From: Rhabdothermincola sediminis | Lineage (GTDB): Bacteria; Actinomycetota; Acidimicrobiia; Acidimicrobiales; Acidimicrobilacustridaceae | Length of the DNA: 64,000 nt | Reading direction: 5' to 3' | Assembly (NCBI RefSeq): GCF_014805525.1 | Contig: NZ_JACFSZ010000008.1 | Location: 62,001-126,000 of the forward strand | Part shown: piece by piece, positions 9,419 to 18,588 of the stretch | Numbering within the stretch: position 1 is the first letter of the stretch | Layout: each line of letters begins with the position of its first letter | Translations under genes and position numbers: made by a program | Notes under the pieces: generated by a model | The model's database searches: none | What the model was told of the DNA's origin: nothing | The model's input: the letters and a program-made list of their open reading frames with translations, nothing else

Positions 9419-10656
9419 CCCTCGACCAAGGCGCCGAGCGGCCGGTCGATCTCGTGGCCCATCTTCCCTACTACGTGCACGCCGCGGTGGCCTTGCACCG
9501 CGCCGGTCTGCTGCACCGGTTCGTGTCGGCCCCCATGTCGCACCATCCGTCCCCGTTGGCGCGGGTGTCGGGGCTCGGCGGGCTGGGTGGCTACTACAAC
9601 CGGACCCGCGTCGACCCTCGCCTCGACGGGGTTCCGATGCGCCGCATGTGGGCCGCGCAGACCGTCGCCCTCACCGCTCAGCGGCTGGCGATGCGCACCG
9701 GCCGAGGGACCGCGCTGGCGTTGCGGTCCGCGCTGTGGGACCGTGCGGGGCGGCTCCATCTCCGAGGCCCGAACCGACCGGAGCCGTGGATCGTCCACGG
9801 TCTGAGCGGGATCATGGCCGGCACTGCCGCCTGGGCCCGTCGGCGAGGGGCGGTCGTCGTGTGCGACGTGCGTGCCGCTCACCCCCGCGCCATGCACCGC
9901 CAGGTCACCGAGGTCCTGAGACATCGCGGTGTGCGTTACGAACCACCGGATGAAGGGATCATCGGACGCATGGAGCGTGAGTTCTCGCTGAGCGACGTGC
10001 TGGTGTGCAACTCCGAGTACACCCGCCGCAGCTTCCTCGCCGAGGGTTTCGATCCGGCCCGGGTCATCGCGATCCCGCTGGGTTGCGACGTGGAGCGGTT
10101 CCACCCCGCGACCCACCGACCGGAGCAGTTCACCGTGCTGTTCGTGGGGCGGGACTCGTTCCGCAAAGGCCTGCTCGACCTGCTGGAGGCCGTCCGGGCC
10201 CTTCCCCGAGGGACCCGTCTGCTGGTGGCCGGTGAGATCGACTCCACCTCGCGAGGCATGCTCGCCGGTCTCGGTATCGAGGTCGAAGCACTCGGTGGGG
10301 TGGGAGCGGACGAGATGGCCGTCCTCTACCACCGGGCGTCGGTGCTCGCGCTGCCCTCCTTGTCGGAGGCGTTCGGGATGGTGGTCCTCGAGGCGATGGC
10401 GTGCGGCGTACCGGTGGTCATCAGCGACCAGGTGGGCGCGGGGGAAGCGGTCACCGACGGCGTAGACGGGTTCGTCGTCCCGGTGGGTGACGTCGAGGCC
10501 CTCGCCGAGCGGCTCCTCGCCCTGAGCCGGGATCGTGCGCTCGTGGAGTCGATGTCTCACCATGCCCGGCGCGCTGCCGAGGCCAACACCTGGGACCACT
10601 ACGGCGAACGGCTGGTGCGGGCATACCAGGAGGCGGTGCTACCGCTCACCCGGTGA
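9415..10656 (+). CDS. Glycosyltransferase family 4
   Basis: The 413-aa protein is a GT-B fold retaining glycosyltransferase. The N-terminal half has a mostly variable acceptor domain; the C-terminal half has the donor-site signature SEAFGMVVLEAMACGVPVV with the E-x7-E pair, and a VLFVGRDSFRKG segment in the linker. It is presumed to add a sugar to the growing repeat unit on the cytoplasmic face. The ATG at 9415 overlaps the polymerase stop, so the two are coupled; the open frame continues far upstream but only as a shadow of the polymerase gene. Its 3' end overlaps the opposite-strand glycosyltransferase by 11 bases. Confidence 0.88.
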   Translation: MTLDQGAERPVDLVAHLPYYVHAAVALHRAGLLHRFVSAPMSHHPSPLARVSGLGGLGGYYNRTRVDPRLDGVPMRRMWAAQTVALTAQRLAMRTGRGTALALRSALWDRAGRLHLRGPNRPEPWIVHGLSGIMAGTAAWARRRGAVVVCDVRAAHPRAMHRQVTEVLRHRGVRYEPPDEGIIGRMEREFSLSDVLVCNSEYTRRSFLAEGFDPARVIAIPLGCDVERFHPATHRPEQFTVLFVGRDSFRKGLLDLLEAVRALPRGTRLLVAGEIDSTSRGMLAGLGIEVEALGGVGADEMAVLYHRASVLALPSLSEAFGMVVLEAMACGVPVVISDQVGAGEAVTDGVDGFVVPVGDVEALAERLLALSRDRALVESMSHHARRAAEANTWDHYGERLVRAYQEAVLPLTR

Positions 10657-11851
10657 GCTGGTCGAGCAGCTCACCCAGCCGGGCGGCCATGAGCGAGCGG
10701 TTCCGCTCCTGGGCCGTGTAGCGCATCCCGTTGCGGCCCCACCGGCGGCGGCGCTCGGGGCCGGCGGCCACGAGCTGGCGTACGCCGGAGGCGAGCTGCG
10801 CGGGCTCGACCACGATCCCGGCGTCGTTGCCCTTGACGATCTCGCCGACCTCACCCGCGGTGTTCGTCAGCACCGGCAGGCCCGCTGCCATGTAGTCGAA
10901 CAACTTGTTGGGACTGACCCCGTAGAGGAACAGCGGTAGGTCCGCCAGCACGTGCAGGCCGGCATCGGTCGCGGCCAGCAGATCGGGCACCTCGTTCTTG
11001 GGCACCGCTTCCAGGAACACGACGTTCGTGAGGCGCCGGCGGGCCGCCCGGGTCATCAGCGCCGGCTTGGCCAGGCCGTCCCCCACGAGCACGAATCGCA
11101 CCTGAGGCAGGTCCCGGGCCACCTCCGCTGCTGCATCGAGGACGAAATCGAGGCCGTTCGCGGGACCGTGAGCCCCAGCATAGAGAATGGTCACCCCGTC
11201 GAATCCGTAACGGCGCCTGAGCTCCTCGCGAGGCGCGGTGGGCTCGAAGTCGGCGGGGTCGGCGGCGTTCGGGATGAACCAGATCCTTCCCGGCGGCACG
11301 CCGTCCTCGGCGATGGCTTGTGCCGCGCCCTGGGCGAGCACCACGATCGCGTCCGCCCGCCGGTAGAGGAACTGCTCCAGGCCCCGCACCAGGCGGTGGG
11401 TCAGGGAGCCGGCCCGGATCCGGCCCATGTCCACCAGGATCTGGGGCCACAGGTCGCGGATCTCCAGCACGAACGGGGCCCGGCGGATGCGGGCGATTGC
11501 CCACCCGGCGAGCCCGGTCAGCAGGTGCGGCGAGGAGGCGTACACCACGTCGGGTCGCGGGAGTCGCAGACCGGTGACCAGTGCCCCGACGGCGAAGACG
11601 GCCCAGTTGAGGACCCTGGTGGCGTCGTTCGCCCCGTACGGGGGAGTCCACACGGTGCGGAAGGCGTCGGTCGCCGGGGGCTGGGGACCCTGGGTGAACA
11701 GGTTGCGGTTCGCGGCCACGATGGTGGTGTCCCAACCTTCGAGACGCTCGGTGAGCTCGAGCAGGCGAGTGCCGCCCGGCGCGTCGTACGGGTTGGCGAA
11801 GTGGTTGAGCGCCAGGAGTCGGCGGGTGGGGCGCGCCGGCTGACCTTTCAC
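10646..11851 (-). CDS. Glycosyltransferase family 4 (WbuB-like)
   Basis: The 401-aa protein starts LLALNHFANPYDAPGGTRL, the pattern of GT4 enzymes of the WbuB/WcaI type, and has DVVYASSPHL in the acceptor half and TILYAGAHGPANGLDFVLDA plus NKLFDYMAAGLPVL in the donor half. It is the last gene of the minus-strand exopolysaccharide operon. The GTG at 11851 overlaps the stop of the heparinase gene by 4 bases (GTGA), which fixes the start; the frame is open further upstream but only as a shadow. It probably transfers an amino sugar or deoxysugar to the lipid-linked oligosaccharide; the donor cannot be read from sequence. Confidence 0.88.
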   Translation of the reverse strand: MKGQPARPTRRLLALNHFANPYDAPGGTRLLELTERLEGWDTTIVAANRNLFTQGPQPPATDAFRTVWTPPYGANDATRVLNWAVFAVGALVTGLRLPRPDVVYASSPHLLTGLAGWAIARIRRAPFVLEIRDLWPQILVDMGRIRAGSLTHRLVRGLEQFLYRRADAIVVLAQGAAQAIAEDGVPPGRIWFIPNAADPADFEPTAPREELRRRYGFDGVTILYAGAHGPANGLDFVLDAAAEVARDLPQVRFVLVGDGLAKPALMTRAARRRLTNVVFLEAVPKNEVPDLLAATDAGLHVLADLPLFLYGVSPNKLFDYMAAGLPVLTNTAGEVGEIVKGNDAGIVVEPAQLASGVRQLVAAGPERRRRWGRNGMRYTAQERNRSLMAARLGELLDQLTG

Positions 11852-13905
11852 GCTCTCCCCAGCACCACGGCGTTCGTCCACTCGCTCTCCCCTCGATCGA
11901 CCCGCAGCCTGATCTCCCTCCCAGTCTGCTCCACCGACACCTGGCAGCGGCCCATCGGCTGAGGAGGCGCGCACCGGCGCACCAGGCGGCCGTCGTCGGC
12001 GTGCCAGAGACCAGGAGCGGAACCGGCTCCGGGGACCGCCTGCCACAGCACCGGGCCCGCCGAGCGACCCCGCACGATGAGCCAGGTGGCCGCCTCGAGC
12101 TCGCCGTAGGTCCGGCTCCACCAACCCGTCCACGGCTCGCGGTGGCCCCTGACCGCCTCCGCGTGGGCGGGTAGGTGCAGGGACCACTGGCCTGCGGCGC
12201 CGGGTCGACAACGCACCAGGCAGCCGTCGAGCTCGGCGGCCACCTCCGGCCCCAGCGGGAGGTCGAGCTGCCAGCGCACCGGTCCCCCGCCGAGGACCCA
12301 GTCCGCGACCGCGACGCACGGTGGATCGGTGTCGACCAGGACGGCTCGCACGACGACGACCGGCGGATCGACCCGCGTGTAGGCGTCATGGGCGCCCCAC
12401 AGGATGGTCAACCCGTCCAGGATCGCGGGTTCACCGAGCACCCCGGTGGCGTGGTGCCGCCACCGGAACACCCGATGAGGCTCCAGCTGGTCCATGCCGC
12501 GGACTCGCAGCACGGCGTGCGCAGCGGAGCAGCGCAGCCCGTCTCGTAACCCGGGGTCGGCGTTGTACGCGCCCGTGCCGGGGTCGCCCACCAGCCAGCT
12601 ACCGCCGACCGCGATCTCGGTGCTGCAGAGGTCCGCGTGGCCGTGCCAGCGGCGCTCGCCGACGCGCAGCCACACCCGCACCGGGCCGGTGGCGGCCCGA
12701 GCGATGCCGCCCCCCACCACGCCCCCGTCCACCGCGGGTTCGGGCTCGATCGGTTCGCCCTCCGCCAGGTACCAGGCCAGCTCGTCGTAGCGATCTCGCT
12801 GGTCGGGCGGAGCTCCACCACCGGCAAGGGCGAGCGCACCGAGCGCGGTACCCGACAGGTCGGTTGTGGCGTCCGGGGCGGACGAGACCAGCAGCCGGCC
12901 CTCGTCCCAGTCCCCGTACTGGGGCACCGGCCCGTCGAGCACCCCCAGGCGGGCCAGGTACTGGGCCGCCCGTGCGGCCCGTTCGAGGGTCGCCGGATCC
13001 CGATCCAGCAGCGCCCGCACCAGGAGCATCTCCAGGACGAAGCGGTGGTACGAGAGCGCCTCGTCGATCGTCGAGCCGTCGGCGCGGACCTCACGCCCGG
13101 CCTGCCGGTCGAACAGGCGGGCGCCTGCTGCGGCCCATCGGGCCGCCGTCGGGTGATCGAAAGAACGCCCGATCACGAGTAAGCCGAGGGCATCGCCGAG
13201 CAAGTGGTTGTTGGCCATGGTGCTCAACGTGTACGGGAGCTCGAAGACCAGGTGCTTGCCGGCGTGCCAGAGCACCCGGCCCATGGCGTCGCGCAGGGGG
13301 CGGGCCAGGCGCTCGCCGGTGAGCGAGAGCACTTGTGCCCACGCCACGGCCCGCAGCGCGATCTCCAGGTTGGAGGCCCATTGGACGCCGACCTCGAGGG
13401 GGTTGTCGACGACCCATGCCCCCAGGTGGCGTTCGAGGACGGCCATCCAGCGGGGCTCGCGGGGCTCGAGGTGCGCGGCCCGGGCCAGCACCACGAGGTG
13501 GCGGTGCCGGTTCAGCTCCCAGGTCCACTTGACGTCGCCCCGCCGGGCCGGGGAGCGGATGTCTATCGTCCACCAGTACGATCGAGGCCACGAGCCGGGT
13601 CCGTCGAGGACCGCGTGCCAATCGGGCGGGTCGCCGAGATCGAGCTGGCGTCCGAAGAGGGTGAACCGGCCCGCGGCGATGTCGACCGCTTCGGCCAGGG
13701 TGCGCTCGCGGGCCGCGTCCGGCACCTCCGCGGGCGGGGGAAAACAGGCTCGCAGCGCGGGGACCGGGCGCAACGTGTCCGTGGCGGCCATCCTCCCGAG
13801 CAGTGCCCGGTGAGCTCCAGCCCGCTTGCTCAGCTCGTAGACAGCCCGGATCGGTGTTCCCCAGCCGAGCGAGCGCAAGTCGGCGGCGAGGCGGGCCGGC
13901 TTCAC
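11848..13905 (-). CDS. Heparinase II/III-family polysaccharide lyase-like protein
   Basis: The 685-aa protein has the two-part architecture of heparinase II/III proteins: an N-terminal alpha/alpha toroid (NNHLLGDALGLLVIG, then the EALSYHRFVLEMLLVRAL helices) and a C-terminal beta-sandwich (WHGHADLCSTEIAVGGSWLVGDPGTGAYN, whose His-x-His-x-Asp segment is typical). The family cleaves uronate-containing polysaccharides by beta-elimination. No signal peptide is seen, as is common for lyases inside exopolysaccharide loci. GTG at 13905 overlaps the sulfotransferase stop by 4 bases and the 3' end overlaps the next start the same way. Its place with a sulfotransferase and Wzx/Wzy genes suggests it trims or recycles a uronate-bearing exopolysaccharide. 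Confidence 0.85.
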   Translation of the reverse strand: MKPARLAADLRSLGWGTPIRAVYELSKRAGAHRALLGRMAATDTLRPVPALRACFPPPAEVPDAARERTLAEAVDIAAGRFTLFGRQLDLGDPPDWHAVLDGPGSWPRSYWWTIDIRSPARRGDVKWTWELNRHRHLVVLARAAHLEPREPRWMAVLERHLGAWVVDNPLEVGVQWASNLEIALRAVAWAQVLSLTGERLARPLRDAMGRVLWHAGKHLVFELPYTLSTMANNHLLGDALGLLVIGRSFDHPTAARWAAAGARLFDRQAGREVRADGSTIDEALSYHRFVLEMLLVRALLDRDPATLERAARAAQYLARLGVLDGPVPQYGDWDEGRLLVSSAPDATTDLSGTALGALALAGGGAPPDQRDRYDELAWYLAEGEPIEPEPAVDGGVVGGGIARAATGPVRVWLRVGERRWHGHADLCSTEIAVGGSWLVGDPGTGAYNADPGLRDGLRCSAAHAVLRVRGMDQLEPHRVFRWRHHATGVLGEPAILDGLTILWGAHDAYTRVDPPVVVVRAVLVDTDPPCVAVADWVLGGGPVRWQLDLPLGPEVAAELDGCLVRCRPGAAGQWSLHLPAHAEAVRGHREPWTGWWSRTYGELEAATWLIVRGRSAGPVLWQAVPGAGSAPGLWHADDGRLVRRCAPPQPMGRCQVSVEQTGREIRLRVDRGESEWTNAVVLGRA

Positions 13906-14813
13906 CGCGGCCGGGGTTGTGATCCGCGCCGCTGGTAGCCGTAGCGACGGGCCATCGGGGCGCAGATCCACCAGACCAGTCTGGCGTGCCGCCGGTCCAG
14001 CTCGGAACGCCAGCGCTCGTCGAGCGCGATGGGCTCCGAGCGGTGGCGCATCGGGTTGCCACCGAGGGCATGGCCGGGGGTGGCGCGGAACGCCGACGGG
14101 TCGAAACCTGCCGGGTCGATCCCGACGAGGCGAGCGAGCCGCTCGAGCTGGCCTTCCGGGTCCGTGGCGAGGTCCTCGTAGCGAACCAGCAGCGGCGGCT
14201 CCGCGCGAGCCGAGGCGCGCTCGAAGAGCATCTGCTGCACCGACCACCGGGCCGCGACCCGGGCGACTCGCCAGGCACGGGGTCGGGTTCCCGCCTGTTC
14301 CCGGCTGGCCGCAGATCCGCCGACCGTCGAGGCGACGAAACCCCGGGGGTCCCGCACCAGATGCACGACCAGGACCTCCACACCGCCCGCACGCAGGAGG
14401 TGCAGCCGGTAGGGGTCTTTCGAGGCGTCCACCACGACGCTCGCGCCACACCGCGCCCCGGCCCGCCGAGCGGCCTCGAGCGTGATCACCCGGTACGACC
14501 GTGCACGGGCGCGAGTGCGCCTCGTCGCCCGACCGGTGATCAGGCCGGGAATCCAGTGCCAGCGCACGACCCGGCCCGCGTCCTTCGATTCCCGGAACCA
14601 GCTGAGCGTGTCGATCGGCGCGCGGTCGGGATGAGCAGCCACGATCGGCCCCCACAACGGGCAGGCACGGAGAGCTGCGCCGCACTGGCAGCGGGCATCG
14701 GGATCGTCCAGGAGGTGCGGCAGGAGGTGCAGCTCGCCCAGGCTCGCCACCTCGGGATGGGTGGCGAGGAGCATCTCGAGCAGCGTCGAGCCACTCCGGC
14801 CGGTGGAGAGCAC
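13902..14813 (-). CDS. PAPS-dependent sulfotransferase family protein
   Basis: The protein has the 5'-phosphosulfate loop LSTGRSGSTLLEMLL at its extreme N-terminus and a 3'-phosphate-binding segment HLVRDPRGFVAST, the two signatures of the sulfotransferase superfamily (Sulfotransfer_3 type). It should transfer sulfate from PAPS to a carbohydrate or small-molecule hydroxyl. The first ATG/GTG-type start, GTG 14813, leaves only two residues before the P-loop. An in-frame CTG at 14834 overlaps the upstream flippase stop as CTGA and would add TAQLLYV, the expected first beta strand, so a CTG start with translational coupling is likely. Two Cys pairs (CQCGAAL, CPLW) near residue 40 are notable. Confidence 0.85.
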   Translation of the reverse strand: MLSTGRSGSTLLEMLLATHPEVASLGELHLLPHLLDDPDARCQCGAALRACPLWGPIVAAHPDRAPIDTLSWFRESKDAGRVVRWHWIPGLITGRATRRTRARARSYRVITLEAARRAGARCGASVVVDASKDPYRLHLLRAGGVEVLVVHLVRDPRGFVASTVGGSAASREQAGTRPRAWRVARVAARWSVQQMLFERASARAEPPLLVRYEDLATDPEGQLERLARLVGIDPAGFDPSAFRATPGHALGGNPMRHRSEPIALDERWRSELDRRHARLVWWICAPMARRYGYQRRGSQPRPR

Positions 14814-14830
14814 GTAGAGGAGCTGGGCCG

Positions 14831-16231
14831 TCAGGGCAGCGGTCCTCTGACGGGCCGGCGCCGGATCGACGTAGGCAGCGCGGCGCGAACGGCGTGGAGG
14901 TCCTCAGGTCGAGGAAGGACGAACGCGCCGGCCGGGAGTCCCGTGGCCCGGACCAGGTTGACGAGCAGCGCTAGCGCAGCGCTCCCGTACCCGGCGACGC
15001 TGGCCATCGCGATCCACGCCAGCCCACCCGTCGGCATCGTCACCGCGAGGCCGGCGACGGTGACCGCCAGCCCGGCGAGTTGGGACCACAGGACCGCCGC
15101 GGGGCGGCCGAGGCCCCGGAGTACCTCCTGCTGGACGCTGGTGACCCCGAACGCCGCGCCGGCGACGGTCAGCACCAGCGCGGTCGGGACCGCCACGTCG
15201 AAGCGATGCCCGAACAGCAGTGGCAGCCCGATCGGGGTCAGCAGGAGGGCCACGGTGGTGAGGACCACGGACAGCATGATCGCGGTGCGCACCCCGCGCG
15301 CCGCGAGCGCGGCCCGGGCCTCGTCGTCGTCGTGCTCGGCCACCCTCGGGAACAACACGTTGCCGAACGCGGCCATCACCGGTGAGGAGAGCGTGCTCCA
15401 CGACACCGCCACCGCGTACAGCCCCAGGTCCCCTGGTGGGAGGAAGGCGGCGATCAGGAGCTGGTCCAACCGCACGTTCAAGGTCGTGGGGAGGGCGGCC
15501 AGCGCGCTTGGGAGGCCGAAGCGCAGCAGCGAGGGGGCGAGCGACAGATCGGGCCGGAGGGGCTGGCGTAGTCGGCGCCGGACGAACAGCACCGCGACCG
15601 GGGCCAGCACGGCTCGGGCCGCGACGAAGCTGATGGCCACCGTCGCGGGTTCGGGCCGACCCCCACCGCGTGTGGCGAACACCACCAGCGTGCCCAACCA
15701 GAGCAGCGTCGGCACCGAACGGAGCACGTTCCACGCCCGCACGTCACCGATGCCCCGGAGGGGCCCGATCACGAGCCCGATCACCGCGGCGACGGGGACC
15801 TGCAGCAGGTACCAGCGCGCCCCCGCCACGACGGAGGCGTCCTGAGCTGCCAGCAGCACCGGCATCAGAACCCAGCCCACGGCGACGAATCCGGCACTCG
15901 CCGACAGCGACACCACCAGGCCGGTGCCGAGGTAGCGGCCGGCGCGGGTGCGCTGGCGAGCGGGATAGAAGACGAGTGCTTCGGTCATCCCGAGGGTCGT
16001 GAGCATGCCGAGGAACGTGGGCCAGTTGAGGATCGCCGCCAGCTCGCCCCGCCCGGCCGGGTTGAGCAGGCGCGCCACCAGGACCCCGGTCACGACGTTG
16101 ACGAGGCTGATGAACAGGTTCGTCGCCGTGGTGGACGCGAAGTCGTGCCGGAACGAGGGGCGAGAGGCCGGCGACGTTGCGGCCGCCGCCGAGCCGGCGC
16201 GCCGTTCGGGACGCACGCCGGCGCCGGTCAT
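14831..16231 (-). CDS. Polysaccharide flippase (Wzx/MATE-like MOP family)
   Basis: The 466-aa protein has 12 to 14 predicted membrane helices and the MOP-family start pattern NLFISLVNVVTGVLVARLLNPAGRGELA, where the N-terminal helix is followed by the conserved LGPxxxGxL-like segment. Such proteins move undecaprenyl-linked repeat units across the membrane. It overlaps the upstream GT4 gene by 4 bases (ATGA at 16228-16231) and is followed by the sulfotransferase. Together with the polymerase (7967-9418) and the Wzz-like protein (17343-18527) it completes a Wzx/Wzy set, although no initiating sugar-phosphate transferase lies in the window. Confidence 0.87.
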   Translation of the reverse strand: MTGAGVRPERRAGSAAAATSPASRPSFRHDFASTTATNLFISLVNVVTGVLVARLLNPAGRGELAAILNWPTFLGMLTTLGMTEALVFYPARQRTRAGRYLGTGLVVSLSASAGFVAVGWVLMPVLLAAQDASVVAGARWYLLQVPVAAVIGLVIGPLRGIGDVRAWNVLRSVPTLLWLGTLVVFATRGGGRPEPATVAISFVAARAVLAPVAVLFVRRRLRQPLRPDLSLAPSLLRFGLPSALAALPTTLNVRLDQLLIAAFLPPGDLGLYAVAVSWSTLSSPVMAAFGNVLFPRVAEHDDDEARAALAARGVRTAIMLSVVLTTVALLLTPIGLPLLFGHRFDVAVPTALVLTVAGAAFGVTSVQQEVLRGLGRPAAVLWSQLAGLAVTVAGLAVTMPTGGLAWIAMASVAGYGSAALALLVNLVRATGLPAGAFVLPRPEDLHAVRAALPTSIRRRPVRGPLP

Positions 16232-17346
16232 GTGCTCGTCCGGTGCCGGGGGCGGTTCGCCAGGCGCAGCAGGACCTCATGGAGCCTGCGAGCGTGGTCG
16301 TCCCAGGACACGGGCCAGCGCCAGGGCCGGCGGGTGCCGGGCGCGGGCAGGTCCGCCAGCGCGTTCCGCAGAGCAGTCCGGTCGCCGGCGGGCACGTAGG
16401 TCGCGTGCTCGCCGGCGACTTCGCGATGTGCGGGGATGTCGGAGAGGATCACCGGGCACCCGGCTTCCCCCGCCTCGGCCGGGGTGAACCCGAACGTCTC
16501 GAGCGTCGAGGCCGACACCAGGGCCCGCGCCCGGCCGAGCAGCCACGCCACCTCCTCCCGCCGCACCACTGGTCCGAGGTGGTGCAGGGAGGAGCGGGAC
16601 CGGGGTGGGACGAGCGAGCGTTGGTGTTGCTGGCGCGCCGCCGGGATGGCGCCGGCGAGCACGAGCGGCGGGACGTCGGCTGCGATGGCCACCGCTTCAC
16701 CCCAGGCCTCGCACAGCAGGTCGAGTTGCTTGTGTGGGGCGTCGTTGGCGAGCGACAGGACGAAATCGTCGACCCCGGGCGGGAACGTGGGTGGGGGAAG
16801 GTGTTCGCTGGGGAGTGGAGCGATGCCGCTCGGGATGACGCTGAGGCGGGGCGCCAGTTCGGGGAGATCGTCGAGCACCTCCCGGCGGAACGACTCGGAG
16901 ACCGTGATGAGGTGATCCGCGTGGCGGGCTGACCACCGGTGCAGCGCCACCCGCCACCGGCGGTGCCAGCGTCGGTTGTGGTTGGCCTGCCGGCCACGGC
17001 CGAAGAAGTTCGGGTTCTGGAGGGCCGCCAGCACTGGGACCCGGCACGGACGGAGCGGCACGATGCCTCCCGGCGCGTACAGCACTGCCGGCGGGGTGGC
17101 TCGACCGGGGAGGGCCACCTGTTCCCAGACACCACGGCCGACGCCGTCGGGGACGCGGATCACCTCGACCTGCGCGGAGGGCAGCCCGCTCTCGCGGAGC
17201 AGCGGCACGTTCCATCGCCCGGCGAGGAGCTGAACCTGCACGTCCGGGGCCACGCGCTGCAGGGCCCGGAGCTGGTTCGTGAGGTAGGTGGCTCCGCCGC
17301 CGAAGTGGACCGGCAGGGCGTCCACGACGACGTGGACGGCGGTCAT
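16228..17346 (-). CDS. Glycosyltransferase family 4
   Basis: The 372-aa protein is a GT-B glycosyltransferase with the glycine-rich acceptor loop HFGGGATYL at residues 14-22, HADHLITVSESFRRE in the middle and SASTLETFGFTPAEAGEAGCPVI in the donor site. The catalytic-region E-x7-E motif is ETFGFTPAE. It follows the Wzz-like gene with a 4-base overlap and precedes the flippase with another, so it is part of the same five-step coupled operon. It is presumed cytoplasmic and membrane-peripheral, adding one sugar to the repeat unit. Confidence 0.88.
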   Translation of the reverse strand: MTAVHVVVDALPVHFGGGATYLTNQLRALQRVAPDVQVQLLAGRWNVPLLRESGLPSAQVEVIRVPDGVGRGVWEQVALPGRATPPAVLYAPGGIVPLRPCRVPVLAALQNPNFFGRGRQANHNRRWHRRWRVALHRWSARHADHLITVSESFRREVLDDLPELAPRLSVIPSGIAPLPSEHLPPPTFPPGVDDFVLSLANDAPHKQLDLLCEAWGEAVAIAADVPPLVLAGAIPAARQQHQRSLVPPRSRSSLHHLGPVVRREEVAWLLGRARALVSASTLETFGFTPAEAGEAGCPVILSDIPAHREVAGEHATYVPAGDRTALRNALADLPAPGTRRPWRWPVSWDDHARRLHEVLLRLANRPRHRTST

Positions 17347-18527
17347 GTGCGCAGCTGCCCGCCAGTCGCCTGGGAGGCGAGGCGGCGGGACCCCTCGAGG
17401 TCCGGCGTCGAGCCGGCCGAGGCGTCCCCCTCGCCTAAGGCCAGCACCGCGCCCACGAGGTGCACCCCGAGCCGATCGAGGGCCGTGGCCCGCTCCCGCA
17501 CCTGCCGCCCCCGTGACCCGCGGGGCACCACCAGGACCTGAGCGCGACCGGTACCCGTTTCCGGTGGTGCCAGCGGTGCGACGCCGGCTTCGATCAGCGC
17601 GGGATCGTCGGCGGGGACGACCCGTACGTCGCCCGATGTCGGCAGCGTGCTCGCGGCGCCGATGACGGGCAAGGTCAACGCCCGCGCCAGGTCGTCGACG
17701 TTCCGGATGGCGTCGTCGAGCTCATCGACCGCGTACCCCGTGCCCAAGCCGAGCACGAGCCCCACCAGCACGGCCAGGAGCAGGTTGCGCAGCGTGGCCG
17801 GCTGTGAAGGGTGTCGTGGGGGATCGGCACGGTCGATGACTCGCGCGTCGTTGGTCGATGCCAGCGCGATGTCGGCCGCCAAGACCTGCTGCTGGCGGAC
17901 CCACGCGGCGCGCTGGTCGATCAGCGCGGCTCGCTCTGCGTCCAGCGCCACCGCCCGCTCGGCGCCGGGTCCGGCGTCGAGCTCCCGGTCGATCCCCGCC
18001 AACCGGGAGTCGATGGCGTCGAGCTGTGCGTCGATGGCCGACGAGCTGGCGGTGGTCCGGGAGGCCGACAGGTCCGCTCGCACCGCGGTGTACGCATCGG
18101 CCCAGGCGTTCGCCGCGGTGGCCGCGTCGTCCGGTGTCGCGGCGCGAGCGGAGAAGAGGAGGACGTCCGAGTCACGGACGTTGGTCACCGAGCCGCTCAC
18201 CGGTCGGCCGAGCGCGCCCTGTGCCCGCTCTCGGACCAGTTCGCTCGAGGCCAGGCGGACCTCGTTCTGCATCACCCGTACCGGGTCGAGGCGCTTGCTG
18301 TCGACGATCTGGTCGGGCCGCGGATCCTGCACCGTAGCCGTGTCCTGTTGGAACAGCACCTGTGCGGTGGCCGTGTAGCGGCGAGGTTGGGTCAGCGACA
18401 GCCCGAGCGCGGCGAGAGCGGCGACGAGGGTGATGGCGACGACGACGAGCGCCCGGCGACGGAGCACCCCGATGTGATCGCGCAGCCTTCGCGAGCCAGC
18501 TGCGGGCTCGAATGACATCGGCCGCAT
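17343..18527 (-). CDS. Polysaccharide chain-length determinant (Wzz/capsular biosynthesis) protein
   Basis: The 394-aa protein has a first membrane helix near residues 25-48 (ALVVVAITLVAALAALGLSL), a long extracytoplasmic region with coiled-coil stretches (AIDAQLDAIDSRLAGIDREL), and a second helix near residue 245 (LLLAVLVGLVLGLGTGYAVDEL), the standard Wzz layout. After the second helix about 120 residues remain; a Walker A motif is not seen, so this is the regulator part without its tyrosine kinase. It is the first gene of the minus-strand operon; ATG 18527 is used, ATG 18515-18518 is an alternative. It likely sets polymer length for the Wzy enzyme. Confidence 0.82.
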   Translation of the reverse strand: MRPMSFEPAAGSRRLRDHIGVLRRRALVVVAITLVAALAALGLSLTQPRRYTATAQVLFQQDTATVQDPRPDQIVDSKRLDPVRVMQNEVRLASSELVRERAQGALGRPVSGSVTNVRDSDVLLFSARAATPDDAATAANAWADAYTAVRADLSASRTTASSSAIDAQLDAIDSRLAGIDRELDAGPGAERAVALDAERAALIDQRAAWVRQQQVLAADIALASTNDARVIDRADPPRHPSQPATLRNLLLAVLVGLVLGLGTGYAVDELDDAIRNVDDLARALTLPVIGAASTLPTSGDVRVVPADDPALIEAGVAPLAPPETGTGRAQVLVVPRGSRGRQVRERATALDRLGVHLVGAVLALGEGDASAGSTPDLEGSRRLASQATGGQLRT

Positions 18528-18588
18528 GGTAGACGCGGCCGGCCGAGAGCGTGCTCGTCCCGTTCCGTGTCGCGCCTAGCCTGCGCTC

